From Aggregatilineales bacterium (GTDB lineage: Bacteria > Chloroflexota > Anaerolineae > Aggregatilineales > Phototrophicaceae): a DNA stretch of 64,000 nt. A program made the position numbers and the translations under genes. The notes beneath the pieces were generated by a model that ran no database searches, was not told where the DNA came from, and worked only from the letters and a program-made list of their open reading frames with translations. Within the stretch, counting starts at the first letter, position 1, and each line of letters begins with the position of its first letter. This document shows, piece after piece, positions 25,496-33,934 of the stretch. The stretch is from the NCBI GenBank assembly GCA_030834905.1, contig JAUQWZ010000057.1:62001-126000 (forward strand), read 5' to 3'.

Positions 25496-25969
25496 ATGAT
25501 CCGGGTGTTATTTGTGTGTATGGGCAATATCTGCCGTTCGCCAATGGCGGAAGCGGTGTTTCAGGATATGGTCAATAAAGCGGGCTTGGGGGACAAGTTC
25601 GAAATTGACTCGGCGGGTACCGGCGGCTGGCACGCCGGTCAAACGGCGCATTACGGCACGCTGAGCATCCTGCGGATGAACAATATCCCCTATGATGGAC
25701 GCGCCCGGCAGATCGAACTCAGCGATCTGGACGAATTTGACTACGTTCTGGTGATGGATCACGACAATCTGGCGAACGTGCGCCGCTACACACGCGGCAC
25801 TCGCGCCGTGGTCGGGCTGTTCCTGCAATATGCGAAACAGGCTGGCTTGGTGGAGACGGACGTTGTCCCCGATCCTTACTTCGATAACCGCTTTGAGCCA
25901 GTGTATAAGCTCATCACCGCTGGCAGCAAGGCGCTGCTCGATCATATCCGGCAGGAACACGGGATATAG
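25496..25969 (+). CDS. Low-molecular-weight protein tyrosine phosphatase
   Basis: 157 residues from the ATG at 25496, where MIRVLFVCMGNICRSP opens the protein. The P-loop nucleophile Cys and Arg are in VCMGNICRSPMAE and the general-acid Asp is in VVPDPYFD (about residues 126-133). Length is that of the family. It may remove phosphate from tyrosine kinases such as CpsD at 43254-43901, in the polysaccharide region. It may also act as an arsenate reductase in other lineages, but the typical extra Cys pair is not seen. Confidence 0.9.
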   Translation: MIRVLFVCMGNICRSPMAEAVFQDMVNKAGLGDKFEIDSAGTGGWHAGQTAHYGTLSILRMNNIPYDGRARQIELSDLDEFDYVLVMDHDNLANVRRYTRGTRAVVGLFLQYAKQAGLVETDVVPDPYFDNRFEPVYKLITAGSKALLDHIRQEHGI

Positions 25970-25971
25970 GT

Positions 25972-26037
25972 CAGGACTGAGGACTAAGGACTGAGTAAGA
26001 ACGGTAGGAAAAGTAGGGGCGTTCAGTCGAACGCCCC
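25972..26037. repeat. Composite 3' element: ACTGAG motifs, purine tract, palindrome
   Basis: Just after the phosphatase stop, GGACTGAGGACTAAGGACTG is followed by a purine-rich AAGAACGGTAGGAAAAG, then a palindrome GTAGGGGCGTTC, AGTC, GAACGCCCC (26013-26037). The module order matches that after icd and metK. Confidence 0.65.
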
Positions 26038-26052
26038 AGATGGCGCTAACGC

Positions 26053-26835
26053 TCAGCGCCCCTTCCAGACCGGGGCGCGTTTTTCGACGAAGGCGAGGAA
26101 ACCTTCAGCGCCGTCTTCGCTGGTGAAGATCTGGTGCTGATAGCTGGCTTCGCGGGCGAGCGCTTCGTCGTAGCTGCTGTCCAGCGAGTCGAGCAGCGCC
26201 TTTTTGCCAAATTTGAGCGCGTTTGGCGACTGCTGGCTGATGCGCTCCGCAAACGCCAGCGCCTCGTCCATGAATGTTTCCACCGGATAGACATGGTTCG
26301 CCAGCCCAATGGACACGGCTTCTTCGGCTTCGACATCCCGACCGGTAAAGATTATCTCCAGCGCGCGACCGATGCCGACCAGACGCGGCAGCAGGTAAGT
26401 GCCGCCGCCATCGGGGATGAGTCCAATGCGGACGAACAGCTCGGCGAATTTGCCACGGGCGCTGACCAGACGGATATCACATGCCAGCGCCATATCGCAG
26501 CCGATGCCCGCCGCGAAGCCATCGACCGCCGCGATGACGGGCATTGAAGCCGAGCGTATCGCCTTAAGGGTGGGTCCGTACACGTCAGTTAAGGTCTGGT
26601 AGACGACATCGGCTGAGAAGCCGCTGCTGACCGCCTGCTTGATATCTGCCCCCGACGAGAAAGCGCCGCCCGCGCCGGTGAGCACGATACAGCGCGTGCC
26701 GTCTTCCTCACATGACGCCAGCGCGGCGCGCAGCGCGTTCATGGTTGCGGCGTCCACCGCGTTGCGGACTTCGGGGCGATTGATGGTGATGACGGTGACC
26801 GCATCGTGGCGCGTGACCAGCACATTCTCAGGCAT
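26053..26835 (-). CDS. Enoyl-CoA hydratase/isomerase family protein (PaaG-like)
   Basis: 260 residues from ATG at 26835. A crotonase fold with the oxyanion-hole segments GAFSSGADIKQ (about 63) and DGFAAGIGCDMALACDIR (about 104-121). The second catalytic segment reads KFAELFVRIGLIPDGGGTYLLPRL, where the usual hydratase Glu is replaced by an Asp-containing loop as in PaaG-type isomerases. It thus probably isomerises rather than hydrates acyl-CoA. It overlaps the preceding membrane protein gene by 8 bases and follows an SDR gene, suggesting a small lipid or aromatic-acid unit. Confidence 0.85.
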   Translation of the reverse strand: MPENVLVTRHDAVTVITINRPEVRNAVDAATMNALRAALASCEEDGTRCIVLTGAGGAFSSGADIKQAVSSGFSADVVYQTLTDVYGPTLKAIRSASMPVIAAVDGFAAGIGCDMALACDIRLVSARGKFAELFVRIGLIPDGGGTYLLPRLVGIGRALEIIFTGRDVEAEEAVSIGLANHVYPVETFMDEALAFAERISQQSPNALKFGKKALLDSLDSSYDEALAREASYQHQIFTSEDGAEGFLAFVEKRAPVWKGR

Positions 26836-27397
26836 CTTCGGCTTCCCTTTCCAGTTCTTCCTCGTCATCGTCGTCCAGCGCCAGCATCGGCATCGAGCGT
26901 GCCGCAGCGGGCGCTTTGGGCGCAGTCGAACGCGGCTGTGATTTGGCTGTTTTAGGCGGGGTGGGCTTTGCCTTCAGCGCCTTCTGAACTTCGCTAATCA
27001 GCATTTCGCTGTTGTCGAAATCGCCCTTCATCGGGATGTAGAGTACGGCGGCGAACGGGATGATGACCAGCCCAAGCAGGGCGTTACCGCCGCCCATCAG
27101 GACAACCGCCACCAGCGCCAGCGCGATAAAGACGAGCATCTGCCCCTGACGGGACGCGCCGCCGGGCACGTCGCCCTTAATGGTGGTGACGCCGTTTTCG
27201 CGCGACACTTTGGCGCGCAGGTAGGTGGTTCGGTTCAGCTTGCCGATAACGGGGGTGGATACGCCCATCGAGAAAGCGCCGCCTTTATCCACCCAGCCGT
27301 CCATGCTGGGGCGGCTGCTGGTGCCTTTGAGGTGCAGTCTTTCGTTGATGGCGGTCATACATTGTGAGACGGTCTTGTCGGTATACAGTACAAATTG
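26828..27397 (-). CDS. Two-helix membrane protein of unknown function
   Basis: 189 residues if it starts at the TTG at 27397, which has GGAG 8 bases upstream; a TTG at 27427 next to the SDR stop is an alternative. The N-terminal 100 residues look like a START/SRPBCC-type or similar small domain, with no clear motif. Two adjacent membrane segments follow (LVFIALALVAVVLMGGGNALLGLVIIPFAAVL). The end is a Lys/Pro-rich then strongly acidic tail. Its genes overlap those of SDR and hydratase, so it is part of the unit. Function unknown. Confidence 0.55.
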   Translation of the reverse strand, partial: QFVLYTDKTVSQCMTAINERLHLKGTSSRPSMDGWVDKGGAFSMGVSTPVIGKLNRTTYLRAKVSRENGVTTIKGDVPGGASRQGQMLVFIALALVAVVLMGGGNALLGLVIIPFAAVLYIPMKGDFDNSEMLISEVQKALKAKPTPPKTAKSQPRSTAPKAPAAARSMPMLALDDDDEEELEREAEDA

Positions 27398-27427
27398 CAA
27401 GGGTGGTACTCCGGTGATGTTACTCAA

Positions 27428-28198
27428 TTAGAGGGTCGGAATGGTGAAACCCCCATCGACAACGAATACTTGCCCGGTGGCAAAATTGGATGCGGGCGAG
27501 GCAAGATACAGCGCCAAGCCAACCATGTCCTCCGGTTCGCCCATGCGACCGAGAGGGGTGCGTTCGAGGATGGAACTCAGCACCGTTTCGTTATCCCAGA
27601 TGGCACGGGCGAATTTGGTTTTGACCAGCCCCGGCGCGATAGCGTTGACGGTGATGTGATCCGCCGCCAGCTCCATCGCCAGCGTCTGGGTCAGGCTGAT
27701 GACGGCAGATTTGGTGATGCTGTAGATGCCCTGCCAGCGCCCCGGACGCAGCCCGTTGATCGAGGCGATGTTGATGATTTTGCCGCCGCCGCGCTGGCGC
27801 ATGACGTTCACGACCGCCTGCGTCAGCCAGACGTTGCCCAGCAGGTTGACTTCGAGCGTCTTTTGCCACAGGCTGTCTTCGGCATCGAGGATCGGTCCAA
27901 AGTGCGGATTGGTCGCCGCGTTGTTGACCAGCACATCGACGGTGCCGTAGGCGTCAACCGCCGCCTGGGCGAGCGCCTGAAGCGCGGCTTTGTCGCCGTT
28001 GTGCGCCGCCACCGCCAGCACCTCGCCGCCTTTGGCGCGAATCGCGCTGGCGGCTTCGTCCAGGCTTTCCTGCTTGCGGCTGCTGATGACCACCTTCGCG
28101 CCCGCTTCGGCAAACGCCTCGGCAGCCGCCTGACCGATGCCACGGGATGCGCCGGTGACGATGATGACCTTGCCGCGAATGTCAAACAAACTGCTCAT
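27428..28198 (-). CDS. Short-chain dehydrogenase/reductase (FabG-like)
   Basis: 256 residues from ATG at 28198, with GGAG 8 bases upstream. Rossmann cofactor motif TGASRGIGQA (about 17-26), NNAATN (about 92) and the catalytic Ser/Tyr/Lys in IASINGLRP and YSITKSAV (about 157-164), all intact. The C-terminal GQVFVVDGGFTI closes the family pattern. It reduces or oxidises a hydroxyl/keto group with NAD(P)H, probably on an acyl or related substrate given the hydratase-like gene downstream. Confidence 0.88.
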   Translation of the reverse strand: MSSLFDIRGKVIIVTGASRGIGQAAAEAFAEAGAKVVISSRKQESLDEAASAIRAKGGEVLAVAAHNGDKAALQALAQAAVDAYGTVDVLVNNAATNPHFGPILDAEDSLWQKTLEVNLLGNVWLTQAVVNVMRQRGGGKIINIASINGLRPGRWQGIYSITKSAVISLTQTLAMELAADHITVNAIAPGLVKTKFARAIWDNETVLSSILERTPLGRMGEPEDMVGLALYLASPASNFATGQVFVVDGGFTIPTL

Positions 28199-28324
28199 CA
28201 GGCACTCCAGATCGAGGGGCAACAGACGCTTGATTATACTTCGTTACCATCCGTTGAGGCGAATTCTGCTACACTGGATTGAGACTGTTTTTGCAGGAGT
28301 ATTCAAGGGGAAATAGGGCACAAC

Positions 28325-28948
28325 ATGATTTACGACATCAGCCGCACCGTCAGCCCTCGGACAGCGGTCTGGCCCGGTGACCGTTCGTATGCGGTGGAGC
28401 CGGTGCTGCGGCGGGATGCGGGTATGGCGGTCAACCTGACCACCATCAGCCTCAGCCCGCACACCGGCACGCACGCCGACGCTTATTATCACTATGAAGA
28501 TGAGACGATTTACCCGGCACAGATGCCGCTGCACCCCTATATCGGCAGGGCGCGCGTGATCACGGTGGCTAAGACTGACGGCGCGCTGACGCCGGACGAT
28601 TTCGCGCCAGACAGCCTGAAGGGCGTGGAACGGCTGTTGATCCACAGCGCCGTCAGCGATATCGACGATGATGGCTGGGCGGCGCAGTATCCTTATCTGA
28701 GTATGGAGTTGATCGCGGCGCTGGCGGAACAGGGTGCGGTGCTGATCGGGCTGGATTCGCCATCAGTGGATGCGTTTGACAGCCATGACCTGCCGTGTCA
28801 TCACGGGCTGTGGCGCTACCATCTGGTCAACCTCGAATGTCTGATTCTGCGCGGCGTGCCGGACGGTGATTACGAACTGATCGCGCTGCCGCTGAAGCTT
28901 GATCTGACCTGCGGATCGCCGGTGCGGGCGATCCTGCGAACGCTGTGA
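28325..28948 (+). CDS. kynB: Cyclase-family protein, kynurenine formamidase-like
   Basis: 207 residues with GGGGAAA upstream of the ATG. The metal-binding motif HTGTHADAYYHY (about 43-54) and the second-metal Asp/His of the cyclase family (DSHDLPCHHGLW, about 159-170) are present, and VWPGD (about 15-19) is the substrate-site strand. KynB hydrolyses N-formylkynurenine; family members also act on other amides. No tryptophan-degradation genes are adjacent, so the symbol is by similarity only. A small membrane protein gene follows by 14 bases. Confidence 0.78.
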   Translation: MIYDISRTVSPRTAVWPGDRSYAVEPVLRRDAGMAVNLTTISLSPHTGTHADAYYHYEDETIYPAQMPLHPYIGRARVITVAKTDGALTPDDFAPDSLKGVERLLIHSAVSDIDDDGWAAQYPYLSMELIAALAEQGAVLIGLDSPSVDAFDSHDLPCHHGLWRYHLVNLECLILRGVPDGDYELIALPLKLDLTCGSPVRAILRTL

Positions 28949-28961
28949 AGGAGCGAAAACG

Positions 28962-29279
28962 ATGCGAGATACTGGCGGATTGATCCTGTTTGCGGTGTTC
29001 GCGCTGGTGCAGGTTGGCGCGTATCTGGGTATTCGCCGCCGCTGGGCGCGACCGGCGGCGGTGGCGGCGGTAGCGGTGGTGGCGAGCTTTGTGCTGATGC
29101 TGTTGATGGCGCTGGCGCAGGGCAATAGCATTTATCAGGCGATCTTCGTTGGCTTGATCGTCGGCGGGCTGTGCAGCGGCGGCATTCTGGTGATGGCATG
29201 GTATTTCACCAGCAAGGAGCGTCGCGGCGCAGACCTGCCCGACCTGAGCGATTTACAGTCCGAAACCGGCGAGGAATAA
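28962..29279 (+). CDS. Small three-helix membrane protein
   Basis: 105 residues after a clear AAGGAG. Three hydrophobic segments fill residues 5-85 (GLILFAVFALVQVGAYL, PAAVAAVAVVASFVLMLLMAL, IFVGLIVGGLCSGGILVMAWYF), followed by an acidic tail (DLPDLSDLQSETGEE). It follows the cyclase gene closely and is probably in the same transcript. I do not recognise the family. Confidence 0.55.
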   Translation: MRDTGGLILFAVFALVQVGAYLGIRRRWARPAAVAAVAVVASFVLMLLMALAQGNSIYQAIFVGLIVGGLCSGGILVMAWYFTSKERRGADLPDLSDLQSETGEE

Positions 29280-29294
29280 GCCGCTGTTCGGTTG

Positions 29295-29326
29295 TATCCG
29301 GCGATTGATTCGCCGGAATGTCTCTA
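29295..29326. repeat. Palindrome between convergent genes
   Basis: TCCGGCGA (29297-29304) and TCGCCGGA (29310-29317) form an 8-bp stem with a 5-base loop, flanked by TGTA and CTCTACA. It resembles the palindrome family of this window in size and flanks. Confidence 0.55.
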
Positions 29327-29330
29327 CAAC

Positions 29331-31280
29331 CTAATTCACCAGCGCCACAATTGTATAGTGCCCGCTGCCCTCGTAGCGCGAGGCTTCGAGGACGTAGATG
29401 CCGCTGTCGGGCAAAGTGACGCGGAAAAGCTGGGCGTTGACGCCTAATTCGGGGTCGGCGGCATCGTCGTTGTACGCCATCCGCGAGCCGCCGGGCTGGA
29501 TCAGTTCCAGGGCGGGGTCAAGGTCACCGCTTTCAACCAGCATGGTAAAGGTGACAACCTGCCCAACCCGTCCCTCGAATATCCAGCGCTGCACCGGAAA
29601 CACGTCCTGGAGCGCCCCTTGCAGACGAGCCGCGCTGCCGGTGACGAGTTCAAAGCGGTGGTTGGCGCTGACGCCGAGGGTATAGGTTCCCGCGCCGCGC
29701 AGCCATTCCACGCTGATGGTGTAAGTGCCAGTCTCTCGCAGCACAAAACCGGCGATCTGAGCGTCAAACCTGCCGTATAAGTCCAGCCCGGGCTGATCGT
29801 CATTGTAGGCGCGTTCGCCGCCGTCAGGACCGGTCAGGCGCACCGCCATGTCGAGCGCGTCGGCGCGGGTGAGATCGACGGCGTTGATGGTGATCTGCTC
29901 GCCCGCCGTACCCTGGTAATGCCAGTCCTGCCGGACGACATCCTCGCTCAATCTTCCCTGTACGGGTACATCATGGCGGATCGAGCCGTCGCCGCTGCGC
30001 TCCGGGGTCACACTGGCACTGCGGGCAACCACCGAAGCGTCCTCAAGCCCGACATACAGCGTGCCGTCCGGCGCAACAGCCAGGGCGCGGGGCGTCGAGT
30101 CCTCTCGCGCCAGTTCGACCAGCGCGCCGTGATTGACTCCGGCGATTCGACCATCCGCCAGGGCGGCGACAAGCTGCCCATCGGGGCTGATGGCGAGATC
30201 GTTGACCGCGTCGGCGGGCGCGTCGAGCCAATATTGAAGCGCGGTCGTATCGCCATCCAGATGCGATACCGCGCCGTTGATGTCGCCGTCAATCAGCGAA
30301 CTGAGCCACTCCACTACCGTGACGCTGCCATCAGCATCCACCGCCAGCAGCGGCGCGGCGGCACCGTTGAAATTCAGCGGAATGGATCGGCTGCTGGTGT
30401 CCGTCAGGGTGCGGATCGCGTAGCCATCGGCTTGGCGGTCAATGGTGTACAGCGTCCCGTCAGCCGCGGCGCTCACATCCAGCGGCGCGCCGCCGCCAAA
30501 GCTGCCCAGCGGGTTGATCCAACTGCGGTTGGCGAATGTCAGCAGGCAGCGGCACGCCGTGTCGGCAACGTAGACCGCGCCAGAAGGTGTGACGGCGATG
30601 CTGTTTGGCTGCGACGGATTGGCGAAGGGGAAGGTGATGATGTGCGCGCCGGTGGTCGGGTCGAGGGCGATCAGTCCCTGGTTGGCATCGACCACGTACA
30701 GCAGATCGAACGGGCTGTGCGCCAGACCGACGATTCGCGGTGGCATCGGCGTACCTTCAATGTTCAGCGCCGCCGGAATCTCGGTTCGCCAGAGCAGGGC
30801 ATAGGTTGGGGCGGTGGGGGTGCTGTCGGCGCTGAAAACGACGCTGTTGGCGACCGTGTTCAGCAGCGATTGCGACACGCCGCGACCGGCGATGACCAGC
30901 CCGCGCTGATCGGGCAGGCGTCCGGCGCGTCCGTAGCCCTGCGCCTGCGCCGCCGCTCGCCCGAACCAGTCTGTTTCGGTGAGCGCGGCTGGCGTGATAT
31001 CGAGCGACTGAAGCGCCGATTCGAGCGCCGGGCGCAGGTCGGCGTCGTTGGTGACAGCGGGCAGCGCCTGCACCGTCAGCAGGGCATCCTCACCGCTGAT
31101 TTCGAGCGCTGGTTGGTCGTCCCGAAGCACCGTCGAGACTGACCAGCCAGCCGGTACCAGCAGCGCCAGATCGGCGGCATCCCAGGCGAACGGCACATAG
31201 CCGCTTGACTGCGCGTAGACCGGCAGCGTCAACAGGGCTAACAGCGAAATGATCGTGAGGATGAACTTACGGAATATCAT
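29331..31280 (-). CDS. Secreted beta-propeller protein with two PPC-type domains
   Basis: 649 residues. A signal peptide (FILTIISLLALLTLPVYAQ) is followed by a beta-rich region (25-170) and a six-blade NHL/SMP-30-like propeller (about 170-430) with recurring DLLYVVDANQG, VYVADTA and LYTIDRQADGY strands. The last 220 residues hold two repeated beta-sandwich modules of the PPC type (RLTGPDGGERAYNDDQPGLD and ELIQPGGSRMAYNDDAADPELG), often found at C-termini of secreted proteases. No catalytic site is seen. It follows the YveK-like gene by 32 bases. Confidence 0.7.
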   Translation of the reverse strand: MIFRKFILTIISLLALLTLPVYAQSSGYVPFAWDAADLALLVPAGWSVSTVLRDDQPALEISGEDALLTVQALPAVTNDADLRPALESALQSLDITPAALTETDWFGRAAAQAQGYGRAGRLPDQRGLVIAGRGVSQSLLNTVANSVVFSADSTPTAPTYALLWRTEIPAALNIEGTPMPPRIVGLAHSPFDLLYVVDANQGLIALDPTTGAHIITFPFANPSQPNSIAVTPSGAVYVADTACRCLLTFANRSWINPLGSFGGGAPLDVSAAADGTLYTIDRQADGYAIRTLTDTSSRSIPLNFNGAAAPLLAVDADGSVTVVEWLSSLIDGDINGAVSHLDGDTTALQYWLDAPADAVNDLAISPDGQLVAALADGRIAGVNHGALVELAREDSTPRALAVAPDGTLYVGLEDASVVARSASVTPERSGDGSIRHDVPVQGRLSEDVVRQDWHYQGTAGEQITINAVDLTRADALDMAVRLTGPDGGERAYNDDQPGLDLYGRFDAQIAGFVLRETGTYTISVEWLRGAGTYTLGVSANHRFELVTGSAARLQGALQDVFPVQRWIFEGRVGQVVTFTMLVESGDLDPALELIQPGGSRMAYNDDAADPELGVNAQLFRVTLPDSGIYVLEASRYEGSGHYTIVALVN

Positions 31281-31312
31281 CAGGAACTGCCGTTGTGTTG
31301 AGGAAGGCTAAA

Positions 31313-31981
31313 TCAACGTTTCGGGATGGTGGCAATCACCGGCAAACCAAGCGCTTCCACGTCTTCACGCCGCCGCACGACCGGATCGACATAATGCGCC
31401 AGCAGCGCCAGCCCGATGCCCGCCAGCAGCCCAAGCCCAACGCGAAGCAAGGGTCCATAGCGATCCACCAGCGGCGGCGGCGCGGCTACAGCAGGCGACT
31501 GATCGAGAATGGTCACCGCTGCCGGTTCGCCGCCTAACTGGGCGAAGTAGGCGTCACTGCGCGTTTGCAGGACTTCGATAGCTGCCGCCACAATGACATT
31601 CAGACCCAACTCACTCGGATAGTAGAAACTGATCGTCCCCAGACTGCGCTCGTTGTCGGCGGCAATGGTCAGCGGCGCGGTGTCGAAGTCACCATTAAGG
31701 CTGGCGGCTATTTCCTGCTTGAAGCTGCCGCTGCGCACCCAATCGGCGAAGGCGTTGACGGTCAGTTCCGATGACAGCCAGATATCCTGATAATCGCCGT
31801 CGGCGCGGGGAATGGCTTCCATCGACTGGAAGGCGGTGTACTGCACTCCGGCGGAAAAGCCGCCTGAGACGACGCGCCGGTTGAGAATATCGGGCAGGGC
31901 AAGCGCGGCGGTGATAGCCACCGGAATGAGCACCAGCCACCAGCGGCGCAGCAAAATGCGAAAGAGGGTCACGAGTTCCAA
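31313..31981 (-). CDS. YveK/Wzz-like chain-length regulator
   Basis: 222 residues from a TTG at 31981, with GACGAGG 6 bases upstream. It has two membrane helices, one near the N-terminus (WWLVLIPVAITAALALPDIL) and one near the C-terminus (VGLGLLAGIGLALLAHYVD), with an extracytoplasmic domain between. It ends VRRREDVEALGLPVIATIPKR, the typical tail that contacts a CpsD kinase. Such proteins set polysaccharide chain length and control export. It is close in build to the second copy at 43908-44564. Confidence 0.82.
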   Translation of the reverse strand: MELVTLFRILLRRWWLVLIPVAITAALALPDILNRRVVSGGFSAGVQYTAFQSMEAIPRADGDYQDIWLSSELTVNAFADWVRSGSFKQEIAASLNGDFDTAPLTIAADNERSLGTISFYYPSELGLNVIVAAAIEVLQTRSDAYFAQLGGEPAAVTILDQSPAVAAPPPLVDRYGPLLRVGLGLLAGIGLALLAHYVDPVVRRREDVEALGLPVIATIPKR

Positions 31982-32013
31982 ATTGACCTCGTCGATTGGC
32001 TAAAAACGCGCGT

Positions 32014-32041
32014 ATTATAACCCATTGTGCCACCGCGCCAA
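32014..32041 (-). promoter_or_regulatory. Promoter of the YveK-propeller unit
   Basis: TTGGCG (32041-32036), 16-base spacer and a perfect TATAAT (32019-32014) on the minus strand, about 33 bases before the YveK-like start. Confidence 0.65.
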
Positions 32042-32073
32042 CCGAGGGCGCAGCGTGGTGACACCGACAGCCG

Positions 32074-33186
32074 TTAGCCAGACGATGCCGGTTTCTGGCT
32101 GAAGCTTTCCCACGCCTGCTCGACAAAAGCGCCGATCTTGCGTCGGAACACCTGGGTGTCAAACTTTTCGGCGTGGGCGCGTAAGGCGACCGGGTCATAC
32201 TCGCTGGCGTCGAAGTGCTGCATGGCATTCATCAGGCTTTCGACGGTTGCCTCGTGGAACAACACGCCTGTTTCGCCCGGAATGACCGTATCGAGCGCGC
32301 CGCCGCCGCCGTAGGCGATGACCGGACGCCCCGCCGCCTGCGCCTGCACCGGCACGATGCCGAAGTCCTCTAAGCCGGGGAACAGGAACGCTTTGCAGCG
32401 CGCCATGAGTTCGGGCAGTTGCTCGTCCGGCACATAGCCCAGGAATTCAACCGTTGGACCCGCCATCTCGCGCAGGCGGTCGAGATCGCGCCCTTTGCCA
32501 CCCACTTTCAGCGGCACGCCGAGTTTGGTCGCCGCCTGCACCGCCAGGTCGATACGCTTGTAGGGGATCAGCCGCGAAACGACCAGAAAATAATCGTCGA
32601 TGGCTGCCGACGGCTTGAAGCGCCCGATATCGACCGGCGGGTAGATGATGACCGAGTCGCGGTTGTAGTAGGTCTGGATGCGCTGCTGAATTTCGGTGGA
32701 AATGGCGATAAAGTGATCGACCCGCTGGGCGGCGGCATAGTCCCAGCGGCGCATGGCGCTGACCAGCGGGCGCAGCGCCCATTCAACCGGCTTGCCCAAG
32801 CCTTCGCGGGCGATGTACGATTCCAGCGACCAGACGTAGCGCGTCGGAGCGAGGCAGTAGCAGATATGCAGCGTCCTGTCGCCAGACCGGACGCCGTGAC
32901 AGAAGCCGCTTTTGTTGCTCAGGATGACGTCATATTCGGACAGATCCAGGCTGTTCCAGCCGAGGGGATACAGCGGCAGATAGGGCTGGTGATGGCTGTG
33001 AACGCCCGGCAGCGTGTCCAACCAGAGGGTGTGAATGTCCCACTCGCTATAGGCGGGCGGCATCACGTCCGGCGCGTAGATGCTGGTATACACCGGGCTT
33101 TCAGGATACAGCGCCACCAGCGTTTCCAGCACGTCTTCAGCGCCGCCGCGCTGGTTCAGCCAATCGTGGACGAGGGCGAGTTTCAT
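32074..33186 (-). CDS. Glycosyltransferase family 4
   Basis: 370 residues of GT-B fold. The N-terminal acceptor domain opens MKLALVHDWLNQRGGAED. The donor domain has the GT4 segment VVSRLIPYKRIDLAVQAA (about 205-222) and the Glu-containing FLFPGLEDFGIVPVQAQAAGRPV (about 290-312), the E-x7-E region that binds the nucleotide sugar. There is no membrane segment, so it acts at the inner face on a lipid-linked acceptor. WbaZ-like in pattern; the sugar is not deducible. Confidence 0.88.
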   Translation of the reverse strand: MKLALVHDWLNQRGGAEDVLETLVALYPESPVYTSIYAPDVMPPAYSEWDIHTLWLDTLPGVHSHHQPYLPLYPLGWNSLDLSEYDVILSNKSGFCHGVRSGDRTLHICYCLAPTRYVWSLESYIAREGLGKPVEWALRPLVSAMRRWDYAAAQRVDHFIAISTEIQQRIQTYYNRDSVIIYPPVDIGRFKPSAAIDDYFLVVSRLIPYKRIDLAVQAATKLGVPLKVGGKGRDLDRLREMAGPTVEFLGYVPDEQLPELMARCKAFLFPGLEDFGIVPVQAQAAGRPVIAYGGGGALDTVIPGETGVLFHEATVESLMNAMQHFDASEYDPVALRAHAEKFDTQVFRRKIGAFVEQAWESFSQKPASSG

Positions 33187-33268
33187 AGGCGCAGCATCTC
33201 CCGTTGCTTACGGTCAGACCGGCGGTGATGACAGCGGGCTGTCGTCGCAGACTTCACTACAGCCCGCC

Positions 33269-33934
33269 TCACAGGAGATGTTCCATCTGCGGGCGCAGCG
33301 GCGCGAAGCTCATGCGGTGAATGGGCGAAGCGCCCAGCGTCCTGAGCGCCGCCTGATGCAGCGCCGTTCCGTAGCCCTTGTGCGCCGCAAAGCCATAGCC
33401 GGGATACAGCGCGTCCAGTTCGGTCATGAGCGTGTCACGATGGACTTTTGCCAGCACGCTGGCGGCGGCGATACTCAGCGAAAGCTGGTCACCTTTGACC
33501 AGCGCCAGATGTTTTTGCTGCAAACTGCGCCAGCGAATCGAATCGAGCAGCAGAAAGTCGGGCTGAACATCCGGCGCGCGGCGGTGGGCGTCGTCAACGG
33601 CGCGCTGCATGGCGAGGCAGGTGGCGGGGACGATGCCCAGCCGGTCAATTTCGCTGTGTTCCGCCTGTCCAATGCCCCAACTGATGGCGGTGGTCTGGAT
33701 GCGCTCGATCAGCCCGGCGCGGGCGTGTGGGGTAAGCTGCTTGCTGTCGCGCACGCCTTCCAGCAGCGCTGTTAAATCATCTCGATCCAGCGGCAGGCAG
33801 ACCGCGCCCGCGACCACAGGACCTGCCCACGCGCCGCGTCCGGCTTCGTCCACGCCAGCGATGACGCGATAACCGGCGGCGCGCAAATCGTATTCGTAGC
33901 TAAGACCGGCTGTTTTGAGTGTTCGCTTTGTCAT
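33269..33934 (-). CDS. rnhB: Ribonuclease HII
   Basis: 221 residues. Removes RNA from RNA-DNA hybrids, including single ribonucleotides. The catalytic acids are in GVDEAGRGAWAGPVV (DE pair, about residues 28-29), the second Asp in FLLLDSIRW, and SIAAASVLAKVHRD carries the family's conserved Ser/Lys. The first 35 bases overlap the end of the upstream glycosyltransferase gene, so it is translated from the polysaccharide transcript. Length is normal. Confidence 0.93.
   Translation of the reverse strand: MTKRTLKTAGLSYEYDLRAAGYRVIAGVDEAGRGAWAGPVVAGAVCLPLDRDDLTALLEGVRDSKQLTPHARAGLIERIQTTAISWGIGQAEHSEIDRLGIVPATCLAMQRAVDDAHRRAPDVQPDFLLLDSIRWRSLQQKHLALVKGDQLSLSIAAASVLAKVHRDTLMTELDALYPGYGFAAHKGYGTALHQAALRTLGASPIHRMSFAPLRPQMEHLL

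Noticed and set aside
26053-26336. Overlapping frames in the antisense of the crotonase gene
   Set aside because: They are shadows of GC-rich coding DNA with Arg/Ser/Pro-rich proteins and no ribosome site.
29331-31142. Long plus-strand frame opposite the propeller protein
   Set aside because: The 407-residue product is Arg/Gly/Gln-rich without domain signs, and the opposite strand encodes a clear secreted protein.
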